DNA of 13,306 nucleotides from assembly GCA_964484515.1 (NCBI GenBank), contig CAZAGT010000119.1, positions 1-13,306 of the forward strand. Direction: 5' to 3'. The translations under genes were made by a program, and so were the position numbers. The DNA is from CAZAGT01 sp964484515. GTDB taxonomy: Bacteria; Desulfobacterota; DSM-4660; Desulfatiglandales; HGW-15. This document shows, one piece after another, positions 1 to 7,093 of this stretch (positions are counted from its first letter, which is position 1; the number at the start of each line of letters is the position of its first letter). The notes under the pieces were generated by a model. The model was not told the DNA's origin and did not search any database. It saw nothing but the letters and a program-made list of their open reading frames with translations.

Positions 1-65
1 CCCGTATCTCATTCAACCATTATCGACACCCCGGCATTTGCCGGATGAACCCTAAAAAGGATGTG

Positions 66-323
66 CCACCACAGAGGCTCAGAGGTCACGGAGAGGGGAC
101 CGATTTTTTCGTCCATCGTGAGATATCGATGAACGAAAAGAACGCCTCAAGTCAAATTTGTACCCCGGCCATTTCTGTGTTCACATTCTCAAAGAGACCG
201 GATGAACGAGAGAATTAGACCATGATACTTCCGAAAAACCGTTCTTTGGACAGTCTTCATATTTGTCGGTATCTCCCGACAAATAAGAACAATATCTCTG
301 TGTTCCCTGTGGCTCTGTGGTGG
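66..323. repeat. Intergenic inverted-repeat element, copy 1 (CACCAC type)
   Basis: About 258 bp bounded by imperfect terminal inverted repeats: the left end (66-95) begins CCACCACAGAG and the right end (296-323) closes with CTCTGTGGTGG. Inside the left end is a 13-bp stem with one mismatch (106-118 with 127-139) and an 8-base loop starting TGAGA. Inside the right end is a perfect 9-bp stem (261-269 with 276-284, ATTTGTCGG/CCGACAAAT). The core between the hairpins has no convincing gene. The layout matches the elements at 1529-1776 and 10233-10474. The right end lies only 22 bases before the rlmN start, so an rlmN transcript must begin inside or upstream of the element. No target-site duplication is visible. 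Confidence 0.75.
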
Positions 324-345
324 AATTTTCCCTTGGACAAGTAGG

Positions 346-1434
346 ATGCTGGATAACGAAGAAATGACAGATCTGAAGGGCCTGGACCTGCGGGAGACGG
401 AGGCTTGGGCCTTGAGTCAGGGACTTGATGCCTATCGGGGCCGTCAAATCCGGCAGTGGCTCTTCCAGAAGCTCGTCCCGTCCTTTGACGATATGACCAA
501 TATCCCGAAGGGCCTCCGCGCGGCCCTGAAAGAGAAGGCCAATATCGAGAATCTCGCGCTGATCCAGTCGCAGACATCTGAAGACGGGACCGAGAAGTAT
601 CTCTTTCAGCTCGCAGACGGACAGAGGATCGAATCCGTGCTGATCCCGGAACGGGACCACTACACCCTCTGTATCTCGTCGCAGGTCGGCTGTGCCATGG
701 GCTGCCGTTTCTGCCTGACAGGGGCACAGGGCCTCAAACGCAACATGAGCGCGGCCGAGATCATAGACCAGGTGATTCAGGCCAGGCGTTTGATGAGCGA
801 TCCGGACCGGCTCACCAATATCGTCCTCATGGGCATGGGTGAGCCCCTGGCCAATTACGATGCGGTCCTCAAGGCCATGGGCAATCTCATCGCCGAAGAC
901 GGCATGAACGTGTCCCACCGGCGGGTCACGCTTTCGACCTGCGGCCTGGTCCCCCAGATCGAGCGCCTGGGCCGGGATATCACGGTCAACCTGGCGGTCT
1001 CTCTCAACGCCGCCGACGACAAGACCCGCGATGTCATTATGCCGGTGAACCGCAAGTACCCGCTCAAGGAGCTGCTCGCGGCCTGCAAGGCCTTCCCCCT
1101 GCCCAACCGCCGCATGATCACGTTCGAATACGTGCTCATCGACGGGATCAACGACCGCGACGAGGACGCCGAACGCTTGGCGCAGCGCCTTGCGGGCCTG
1201 AGAGCCAAGATCAACTTGATTCCGCTCAATCCCTGCTCAGCCCCGGACATGTCCCCTCCACCGATGGAGCGCATCCTCCGCTTCCAGGAGATCCTGATCA
1301 AGCGCCGATTCACGGCCATCATCCGCAAGAGCAAGGGTCAGGATATCAGCGCCGCCTGTGGTCAATTGAGCGGAGCGTATCCCTCTCCCTCTGACGAAGC
1401 GGATGAGGTGGTTGCCAAGGAAGCCCATCTATAG
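346..1434 (+). CDS. rlmN: 23S rRNA (adenine-2503-C2)/tRNA methyltransferase RlmN, radical SAM
   Basis: This 362-residue protein is a radical SAM methyltransferase that methylates C2 of A2503 in 23S rRNA and, in known members, A37 of some tRNAs. The CxxxCxxC cluster motif is at C116, C120 and C123 (VGCAMGCRFC). The MGMGEPLANYD SAM-binding segment follows. The C-terminal GQDISAACGQL contains C338, matching the methyl-carrying cysteine (C355 in E. coli). Length is normal for the family. Two starts are possible: ATG at 346, with a purine stretch directly before it, or ATG at 364 (MTDLKG), which better matches the usual family N-terminus. Neither has a strong Shine-Dalgarno sequence. It stands alone between two intergenic repeat elements. 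Confidence 0.96.
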   Translation: MLDNEEMTDLKGLDLRETEAWALSQGLDAYRGRQIRQWLFQKLVPSFDDMTNIPKGLRAALKEKANIENLALIQSQTSEDGTEKYLFQLADGQRIESVLIPERDHYTLCISSQVGCAMGCRFCLTGAQGLKRNMSAAEIIDQVIQARRLMSDPDRLTNIVLMGMGEPLANYDAVLKAMGNLIAEDGMNVSHRRVTLSTCGLVPQIERLGRDITVNLAVSLNAADDKTRDVIMPVNRKYPLKELLAACKAFPLPNRRMITFEYVLIDGINDRDEDAERLAQRLAGLRAKINLIPLNPCSAPDMSPPPMERILRFQEILIKRRFTAIIRKSKGQDISAACGQLSGAYPSPSDEADEVVAKEAHL

Positions 1435-1528
1435 GAGCACCCCCAAATTGTACTTGCCTTGAGGACTCATTATGTTATCCTGTTAGATTAATTGGGCAAA
1501 CTGAGCGAGGATGTATTCTGTTGGTTCT
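1435..1528 (+). promoter_or_regulatory. Short intergenic stretch with a candidate sigma-70 promoter
   Basis: This AT-richer stretch between the rlmN stop and repeat copy 2 has two overlapping promoter-like registers. One is TTGTAC at 1448-1453, 17 bases, then TATGTT at 1471-1476. The other is TTGCCT at 1454-1459, 16 bases, then TATCCT at 1476-1481. Each hexamer matches the consensus at only three or four of six positions. If used for hisI, the leader would be nearly 400 bases and contain the whole repeat element. No terminator for rlmN is visible. Confidence 0.3.
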
Positions 1529-1776
1529 CACCGCCCGCTCCGCTCGAGGCACAGAGGACGCAGAGAAATGATTCTTTATTTGCCGCTGAGAGGGCGGCAA
1601 ATAAAGGTCAGTAACCACACGGTTGAGTAGTGCGTGAGTTATATGAAGTTCCTGATATACGAGGTGTATCATCGATGTAATTCGCCCCGCAGGGCTGCTG
1701 ATTTTTGCTTCTCGCCCATTCAGCGGAAAGCAAAAAGGTGAAACAAAATCTCTGCGTGCTCGGCGTCTCTGCGGTG
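1529..1776. repeat. Intergenic inverted-repeat element, copy 2 (CACCGC type)
   Basis: About 248 bp from CACCGC (1529) to GCGGTG (1776), with CAGAG-rich imperfect terminal inverted repeats of about 27 bases; the left arm carries a ten-base insertion relative to the right. The left inner hairpin is a perfect 12-bp stem (1575-1586 with 1594-1605, TTTATTTGCCGC/GCGGCAAATAAA) around loop TGAGAGG. The right inner hairpin pairs 1702-1710 with 1728-1736 (TTTTTGCTT/AAGCAAAAA), extended inward by imperfect pairs. The core (1606-1701) shows no gene and no obvious similarity to the cores of the other copies. Both outer arms and inner hairpins align with copy 3 in the same orientation. The hairpins lack a following T tract on either strand, so they are not typical terminators. 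Confidence 0.85.
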
Positions 1777-1863
1777 AATGCAGTTTCTCTTCAAAGCGTG
1801 GCTAGAAGGCGTTGGTCGACTTAGTCGGTTCGGCCAACAAGAGAAGAGCCGAGATTCGGAAAC

Positions 1864-2244
1864 ATGACTCAGTTGGATTTTGCAAAGGGCAACGGGCTCT
1901 TGCCCGCCATCGTCCAGGATTACAGCTCGGGCAAGGTCCTGATGCTCGCCTACATCAACGAGGCATCCTGGCAAAAGACCCTGGAGACGCAGGAGGCCCA
2001 TTACTGGAGCCGTTCGCGGCAGGAGATCTGGCACAAGGGCGGGACCTCGGGACACGTACAGCGGATCAAGGAGATCTACGTGGACTGTGATGACGATACG
2101 GTCCTCTTCAGGGTGGAGCAGGTAGGCGGTGCGGCCTGCCACACCGGCTACGAGACCTGCTTTCACAAACGGGTCGGCCGCGACGGAGAGGTATCGACCG
2201 TGGGGGCGCGCGTCTTCGACCCGGAGAAGGTGTACCAGCGATGA
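1864..2244 (+). CDS. hisI: Phosphoribosyl-AMP cyclohydrolase (monofunctional HisI)
   Basis: A 126-residue enzyme for the third step of histidine synthesis, opening the adenine ring of phosphoribosyl-AMP. The family motifs are complete: LDFAKGNGLLPAIVQDY near the N-terminus, YWSRSRQEIWHKGGTSGHVQ in the middle, the acidic DCDDD metal-binding segment (residues 74-78), and GGAACHTGYETCF. Cysteines 75, 92 and 99 are the expected zinc ligands. There is no fused HisE domain, so phosphoribosyl-ATP pyrophosphohydrolase must be encoded elsewhere. The ATG at 1864 lacks a clear Shine-Dalgarno sequence, but the N-terminus fits the family. The TGA overlaps the hisG ATG (ATGA), implying translational coupling. 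Confidence 0.95.
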   Translation: MTQLDFAKGNGLLPAIVQDYSSGKVLMLAYINEASWQKTLETQEAHYWSRSRQEIWHKGGTSGHVQRIKEIYVDCDDDTVLFRVEQVGGAACHTGYETCFHKRVGRDGEVSTVGARVFDPEKVYQR

Positions 2245-3113
2245 ACAAACTCAGGTTCGGCATTCCGAAAGGGAGCCTTCAGCAGGCGACCATCAATCTG
2301 TTCGAGAAGTCGGGGTGGAAGATCAACGTCAACGGTCGCAGTTATTTTCCGGATATCAACGACGAGACCATTGAATGCGCCATCTGCCGGGCCCAAGAGA
2401 TGTCGCGCTACGTGGAAAACGGGACCCTCGATGCGGGGCTGACCGGGAAGGATTGGATCGAGGAGAACCAGTCGCAGGTGGTCGTGGTGGATGACCTGGT
2501 CTATTCCAAGGCCAGCCAGAAACCGGCCCGCTGGGTGCTGGCGGTCCCCTCCGACTCCGCGATCAAGGAGCTGAAGGACCTGGAGGGGAAGAAGATCGCC
2601 ACCGAGCTCGTCAACTTCACGGAGCGGTATTTTAAGGAGCGGGGCATTCACGTGGAGGTCGAGTTTTCCTGGGGCGCGACCGAGGCCAAGGTCGTCACGG
2701 GCCTGGCCGACGCCGTCGTGGAGGTCACCGAGACCGGGAGTACGATCAAGGCCCACGGCCTCAAGATCATCCACGAGCTGATGGAGTCGAACACCCAGTT
2801 GATCGCCAACCGGCAATCCTATGCGGACGCCTGGAAGAAGGCCAAGATCGAGCAGATCATCTTGCTGCTAAAGGGGGCCCTGAGGGCCGAAAACATGGTG
2901 GGGCTCAAGATGAATGTCCCCAAAGAAAAGCTGGAGGACATCATCGCCCAGCTTCCCAGCTTGAATGCCCCGACGGTCGCGGGGCTTTACGACACCTCCT
3001 GGGTGTCCCTGGAAGTCGTGGTCGATTCAAAGATTGTCCGCGAGTTGATCCCTCAATTGATGGGCGCCGGTGCCGAAGGGATCATCGAATATGCCTTGAA
3101 CAAGGTGATATGA
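2241..3113 (+). CDS. hisG: ATP phosphoribosyltransferase, long form with regulatory domain
   Basis: First and feedback-regulated enzyme of histidine synthesis, joining ATP and PRPP. At 290 residues it is the long form (HisG-L), with a catalytic bilobed domain to about residue 215 and a C-terminal ACT-like regulatory domain (about 217-290) that normally binds histidine. It should therefore not need HisZ. Motifs include RFGIPKGSL at the N-terminus, LDAGLTGKDW (63-72), and the PRPP/phosphate loop in LADAVVEVTETGSTIKAHGL (155-174). GGAGAAGG at 2223-2230, ten bases before the ATG, is a good ribosome binding site inside hisI. The start overlaps the hisI stop and the stop overlaps the next gene's start. 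Confidence 0.96.
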   Translation: MNKLRFGIPKGSLQQATINLFEKSGWKINVNGRSYFPDINDETIECAICRAQEMSRYVENGTLDAGLTGKDWIEENQSQVVVVDDLVYSKASQKPARWVLAVPSDSAIKELKDLEGKKIATELVNFTERYFKERGIHVEVEFSWGATEAKVVTGLADAVVEVTETGSTIKAHGLKIIHELMESNTQLIANRQSYADAWKKAKIEQIILLLKGALRAENMVGLKMNVPKEKLEDIIAQLPSLNAPTVAGLYDTSWVSLEVVVDSKIVRELIPQLMGAGAEGIIEYALNKVI

Positions 3114-3874
3114 TGAGAAGAGAAAACCTGATTTTTTGGCTTGGACTCGTGTTATCCCTCTGGGGTTGCGCCACCGGGAATAGCGTCGTCGACGAAAAAA
3201 AGGCGGAAGCCAAGAAGGACCTCGGACTCTCCTATGTGAGCCAGGGGGACTATCAGGGCGGCCTGAAGGAGCTCGTGGAGGCCGCAGCCCTTGATCCGCA
3301 GAACGCGGAGATCCAGAACGGTCTCGGCTACACCTACCAGAGCCTGCGCGAGTACGACAAGGCCGTTACTCATTACAAGAGGGCCCTCGAGCTCAACCCC
3401 AACTATGCGGCGGCCCAAAACAATCTCGGGACGGTCTACATCAGGTCGGGAGAATGGGACCAGGCCCTCGAGGTGCTCACCAAGGCGGCCGAAGACGAAA
3501 CATACCTCAACCGCCACCGTGCCTACAACAATATCGGCCGGGTCTACTACGACATGCGGCAATACCGCAAGGCGATCGCCTACTATCAGAAGGCCATCGA
3601 TCTGCAGCCGCGGTTCAGTCCAGCCTATGACAACATGGGTTTCGCTTATGAGAGGCTCAATGAGTGGGACAAGGCCATCGAGGCCTACAAGAAATCGATC
3701 GAGTTCTCGCCGGATTTTCCTTTGTCTTACCTGCACCTGGGACGGCTTTATCTCAGACTCAATCGTCACCAGGAGGCTGCTGATGCACTGATGCTGGCGA
3801 TAGAGAAGGACAGTCGCGGGCAGTTCAGGGGTGAGGCCCAGAAACTCCTGGACCAGGTTCGGACACCTGAATAG
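3110..3874 (+). CDS. TPR-repeat lipoprotein, PilW/PilF-like
   Basis: A 254-residue protein with a short basic N-terminus, a hydrophobic segment (residues 7-18) and a lipobox-like LWGC ending at C20, so probably a signal-peptidase-II lipoprotein. Position +2 is Ala, with no Asp retention signal, consistent with outer-membrane sorting. About six tetratricopeptide repeats fill residues 32-236, with typical spacing such as GLGYTYQSLREYDKAVTHYK. The arrangement recalls the type IV pilus assembly lipoprotein PilW/PilF, but no pilus gene is nearby and the resemblance may be only architectural. Two starts are possible: ATG at 3110 overlapping the hisG TGA, or ATG at 3113, better spaced from AAGGTG at 3102-3107. 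It appears co-transcribed with hisI-hisG. Confidence 0.85.
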   Translation: MMRRENLIFWLGLVLSLWGCATGNSVVDEKKAEAKKDLGLSYVSQGDYQGGLKELVEAAALDPQNAEIQNGLGYTYQSLREYDKAVTHYKRALELNPNYAAAQNNLGTVYIRSGEWDQALEVLTKAAEDETYLNRHRAYNNIGRVYYDMRQYRKAIAYYQKAIDLQPRFSPAYDNMGFAYERLNEWDKAIEAYKKSIEFSPDFPLSYLHLGRLYLRLNRHQEAADALMLAIEKDSRGQFRGEAQKLLDQVRTPE

Positions 3875-3886
3875 ATGATCCCCGAT

Positions 3887-3909
3887 CGGACCGGCGGATT
3901 CGCGGTCCG
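3887..3909 (+). other. Stem-loop between the TPR gene and the aminotransferase
   Basis: A perfect 7-bp stem (CGGACCG 3887-3893 with CGGTCCG 3903-3909) encloses a nine-base loop in the 59-base gap after the TPR stop. No T tract follows, so it is not a standard intrinsic terminator. It could be an mRNA processing or stabilising stem, or chance in GC-rich sequence. Confidence 0.3.
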
Positions 3910-3933
3910 TCGTCGTGATGATATGAGGCCGGG

Positions 3934-5104
3934 ATGGAGGCGAAAGGTCATATCGAGATAAGAAAAGCCGTGACGGAGAGGGCGCGGGAGATCCCGCCCT
4001 TCNNNNNNNNNNGTGCTGGAGCGGGCCCAGGAGCTGGAACGTGAGGGCCGCCACATCGTCCATCTGGAGGTCGGGGAGCCGGATTTCGAGACACCGGCCT
4101 GCATCTGCGAGGCCGGGCTCGCTGCCATGAAGGCCGGCCATACCCACTATACCCATAGTCTCGGCCTGATCGAGCTTCGCGAAGCCATTTGCCGCCACTA
4201 CCATAAGAAGTACGGGGTCCACGTCCAACCGGATCAGGTCGTGGTCACATCGGGAACGTCGCCGGCCCTCTTCATGCTCTTCTCCGTCCTGCTTGAGCCG
4301 GGCGACGAGATCATCCTTTCGGATCCTCACTATCCCTGCTATCCGAACTTTGCGAACTTCATCAAGGCCAACCCGATCTGTGTCAACGTCTTTGAGGAGG
4401 ACGGCTTTCAATACAGGCCGGAAGAGATTGAGAAACGCATCACGCCCCGGACCAGGGCCATCCTGATCAATTCACCGTCCAACCCGACCGGCAATGTGCT
4501 TTCCACCGAGCGGATAAAGCGGATCGTCGATCTGGGCGTCCCGGTCATCTCGGACGAGATCTATCACGGGCTCGTGTACGAGGGTACCGAACACAGCATC
4601 CTTGAGTTCACGGACGAGGCCTTTGTCCTCAACGGCTTCTCAAAGGCCTATGCTATGACCGGCTGGCGGCTGGGTTACATCATTGCGCCCACGGAGTTCA
4701 TCCGGCCCTTGCAGAAGATCCAACAGAATTTCTTTATCTCGGCAGGCAGCATCGCCCAATGGGCCGGGATCGCCGCCTTGACCAAGGCCGACCCGGACGT
4801 GGAGCGGATGAAGGCGATCTACAACGAGCGCCGTCTCTATATGATCCAGAGGCTGCGGCAACTCGGCTTCGGTCTTACCGTGGAGCCCGAAGGGGCCTTC
4901 TACGTCTTCGTCAATGCCAAACATCTCACGACGAATTCCTACGACTTGGCCTTTGAGATCCTCGAAAAGGCGGGGGTGGGTGTCACTCCCGGTATCGATT
5001 TCGGCCGCAATGCCGAAGGGTACCTCCGGTTTTCCTACGCCAACAGCCTCGAGAACATCAAAGAGGGCCTGGAGCGTATCAGCGCGTTCCTCAATCGTCG
5101 CTAG
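3934..5104 (+). CDS. PLP-dependent class I/II aminotransferase, interrupted by an assembly gap
   Basis: Fold-type I aminotransferase resembling the aspartate aminotransferase family; the substrate cannot be read from sequence. The part after the gap (from 4013) is unbroken and starts VLERAQELE. It contains HLEVGEPDFETP, the NSPSNPTG motif, SDEIYHG, and the PLP lysine in GFSKAYAMTGWRLGY (codon 4643-4645). Before the gap, the stretch ending in EIPPF (TTC at 4000-4002) is open from 3922 and matches the normal N-terminus. Family members usually read PF-x-VM-x-VLERA, so about four residues are hidden by the Ns. Starts are ATG 3934 (preceded by GAGG at 3925-3928) or GTG 3970, which gives the more usual length. 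The stop abuts engB without a gap. Confidence 0.88.
4003..4012. other. Assembly gap (10 Ns) inside the aminotransferase
   Basis: Ten Ns in a row are most likely a placeholder of fixed length rather than a measured gap. Ten is not a multiple of three, and the coding frame before the Ns (3970 frame) and after them (4013 frame) disagree by one base. Family comparison suggests about 12 missing bases. Confidence 0.9.
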
Positions 5105-5707
5105 ATGAAGGCCGCCTTTCTAAAAAGCGCCTTTCTCGAATCCCATTATCCCCCTCCCGATAAACCGGAGATCGCGTTTGCAGGCCGGTCCAATGTCGGT
5201 AAATCCTCCCTGATCAACGCCCTCCTTGGCCGCAAGAAGTTGGCCCGCACCAGCTCCACCCCGGGCCGGACCCAGGCCATCAATTTCTTCCTGATCCAAG
5301 ATCGATACTATTTTGTGGACTTGCCGGGATACGGATATGCTCGCGTTCCGCTCGAGGTGAGGCGATCGTGGGGCACCATGGTCGAGACCTACCTGAAAAG
5401 GCGGGCCAATCTGAGGGGGGTCGTACTCATCCTCGATCTTCGCCGGGAAGCGACGGAAGGGGATATTCAACTCCTGGAGTGGCTGAAGCGCTACCGGGTT
5501 TCCACCATCCCCGTGCTCACGAAGGCCGACAAGCTCTCGCGCTCCCGGTGCGCTCGGCGGGCCGAGCTGATCAGCGGGCAGTTGAAGGCCTTTGCACCGG
5601 ATCCACCGACGATCTTCTCCGCGAAGACGCTCCAGGGCCGACCGGATCTCTGGCAGCACATAAACGGGCTTATTGAGGTCGAAAATCCTCCAGACCGTAG
5701 GCCTTGA
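5105..5707 (+). CDS. engB: Ribosome biogenesis GTP-binding protein EngB/YsxC
   Basis: A 200-residue small GTPase of the EngB (YihA/YsxC) family, needed for assembly of the large ribosomal subunit. All G motifs are visible: G1 GRSNVGKSS (27-35), G2 region TPGRTQ (52-57), G3 DLPGYGYA (72-79), G4 TKAD (139-142) and G5 SAK (172-174). Length is typical. The ATG directly follows the TAG of the aminotransferase, with no independent ribosome binding site, suggesting coupled translation. The 3' end overlaps the 3' end of ntrX on the other strand by 38 bases. Confidence 0.96.
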   Translation: MKAAFLKSAFLESHYPPPDKPEIAFAGRSNVGKSSLINALLGRKKLARTSSTPGRTQAINFFLIQDRYYFVDLPGYGYARVPLEVRRSWGTMVETYLKRRANLRGVVLILDLRREATEGDIQLLEWLKRYRVSTIPVLTKADKLSRSRCARRAELISGQLKAFAPDPPTIFSAKTLQGRPDLWQHINGLIEVENPPDRRP

Positions 5708-7040
5708 TCTTCTTGTGCAGGTTACTCCTCTCGATGCCTATGGCCTCGGCCGTCTGAGATACATTGCCGTTGTACTCCTTGAGCTTCTTGGCGATGTAGG
5801 CCTTTTCGAACCGGCTCTTGGCATCCTTGAAAGAGCTCGTTTGAAGGGTTGTTTCAAAATCGTCCTGGGCGTCCACCGCACGGTTGAAAGGGGGTGGGAT
5901 GTCGCTGGCCCGGATGACCGAATCGGGGGTCATGATCATCAGACGTTCGACCAGGTTCTTAAGCTCCCTGACATTCCCGGGCCAGGGGTAGGTCTTTAGG
6001 AGTTCGATGGCCTCTTCCGAGATCACCTTGGCATCGAGGTTGGTCCTGAGCGCCGCCTCCTTTTGGAATTCACCGCAGAGGGCGGGTATATCCTCCACCC
6101 GCTCCCTGAGGGGCGGCACCCTGATCGGGATCACATTGAGCCGGAAATAGAGATCATCCCTGAAGGTCCCTTTTTCGATCTCGGCCTCCAGGTCCTTGTT
6201 GGTGGCCGCAATCACGCGAACGTCCACATGGATGGTTCGCGAGCCCCCGACCCGTTCGAATCTCTGCTCCTGGAGTATGCGCAGGGTCTTCGATTGGGCC
6301 TTGAGACTCATGTCGCCGATTTCGTCCAAGAACAGGCTCCCCTCGTGCGCCAGGTCAAATTTACCCTTCTTCATGGTGGTCGCGCCGGTGAAGGCCCCCT
6401 TCTCGTGGCCGAACAACTCACTCTCGATGAGTTCCTCCGGAATCGCGGCGCAATTGACCTCGACCATCGGCTTGTGACTCCGTTTACTCATCGCGTGGAT
6501 GGTGTGGGCCACCAGTTCCTTACCGGTGCCGTTATCGCCTGAGATGAGGACCCAGGCGTTGGTTGGGGCCACGATCTTGATCTGCTCCTTCAGTTCCCTG
6601 ATCGCCTTGCTGTTGCCCGTGATGCTACTCTTCCCCTTTTCTTTTTCCTTGTAGAGGCTGATCTCCTCTTCAAGTTTGTAGTAGTCAAGCGCGTTGTTGA
6701 CCGAGAGGAGTACTTTTTCGAGGGAAAGCGGCTTCTCGATGAAGTCATAGGCCCCCATTTTGGTCGCCTTGACGGCGGTCTCAATGGTTCCGTGCCCGGA
6801 CATCATGACGACCTGAAGATGGGGGTGGACTTTCTTGATCCGATCGAGGGTCTCAATACCATCGATATCAGGCATCCAGATATCCAGGAGGACCAGGTCG
6901 GGCATGACCTCCTCGATCTTGCTGATGGCCTCGAGACCGCTGGGGGCGCTAATGACCTCAAAGCCCTCGTCCGAGAGGATCCCCTCCAACGACTGAATGA
7001 TGCTCGCCTCATCATCGACGATCAATATGGTGCGCGCCAT
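5670..7040 (-). CDS. ntrX: Sigma-54-dependent response regulator, NtrX-like
   Basis: A 456-residue NtrC-family activator. The receiver domain (1-120) has acidic residues D9 and D10, phospho-acceptor D53 (LLDIWMPD) and K103. The AAA+ domain (about 140-370) has Walker A GDNGTGKE (168-175), the sigma-54 contact loop GAFTGA (215-220) and Walker B LFLDE (236-240), so it should activate sigma-54 promoters. The C-terminal Fis-type helix-turn-helix (about 425-450) reads GIERSNLHKKIKAYGL, the form typical of NtrX. No NtrY-type kinase lies in the window, so target and partner are unknown. GGAG sits ten bases before the ATG. It follows lpxB by 53 bases on the same strand and may be co-transcribed with it. 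Confidence 0.9.
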   Translation of the reverse strand: MARTILIVDDEASIIQSLEGILSDEGFEVISAPSGLEAISKIEEVMPDLVLLDIWMPDIDGIETLDRIKKVHPHLQVVMMSGHGTIETAVKATKMGAYDFIEKPLSLEKVLLSVNNALDYYKLEEEISLYKEKEKGKSSITGNSKAIRELKEQIKIVAPTNAWVLISGDNGTGKELVAHTIHAMSKRSHKPMVEVNCAAIPEELIESELFGHEKGAFTGATTMKKGKFDLAHEGSLFLDEIGDMSLKAQSKTLRILQEQRFERVGGSRTIHVDVRVIAATNKDLEAEIEKGTFRDDLYFRLNVIPIRVPPLRERVEDIPALCGEFQKEAALRTNLDAKVISEEAIELLKTYPWPGNVRELKNLVERLMIMTPDSVIRASDIPPPFNRAVDAQDDFETTLQTSSFKDAKSRFEKAYIAKKLKEYNGNVSQTAEAIGIERSNLHKKIKAYGLEDFRPQ

Positions 7041-7093
7041 TCGATTGCTGCTCCATCAACTCCGCGAATCGTTCGGGCTAATGGCCCGGTATT

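Noticed and set aside
1..65. Possible end of a gene cut by the left edge
   Set aside because: All plus frames are short or run into the repeat element, and no frame shows a recognisable C-terminus or codon bias.
52..75. TGGCAC on the minus strand near the left edge as a sigma-54 promoter
   Set aside because: The -12 element would need GC at the right distance, but TTTT is found there, and no minus-strand gene follows in the window.
66..323. CRISPR array or tandem repeats
   Set aside because: The repeated sequences are paired inverted ends of single elements, without regular direct repeats and spacers.
1575..1605. Perfect 12-bp hairpin as an intrinsic terminator for rlmN
   Set aside because: No T tract follows on either strand, and the same hairpin position recurs in all three repeat elements, so it belongs to the repeat.
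1788..1863. Small hairpin before hisI (GTTGG ... CCAAC) as a riboswitch or histidine attenuator
   Set aside because: The stem is only five pairs with a weak inner stem, there is no leader peptide with histidine codons, and no T-rich terminator follows.
1720..2166. Minus-strand open frame ending in a HRRDAEHAE-type peptide
   Set aside because: The C-terminal part is translated repeat arm and the rest is antisense to hisI; such peptides are typical spurious products of these repeats.
3152..4411. Long minus-strand open frame (419 codons) across the TPR gene, the Ns and the aminotransferase
   Set aside because: It is the antisense shadow of two well-supported plus-strand genes, runs through the gap, and shows no family motif.
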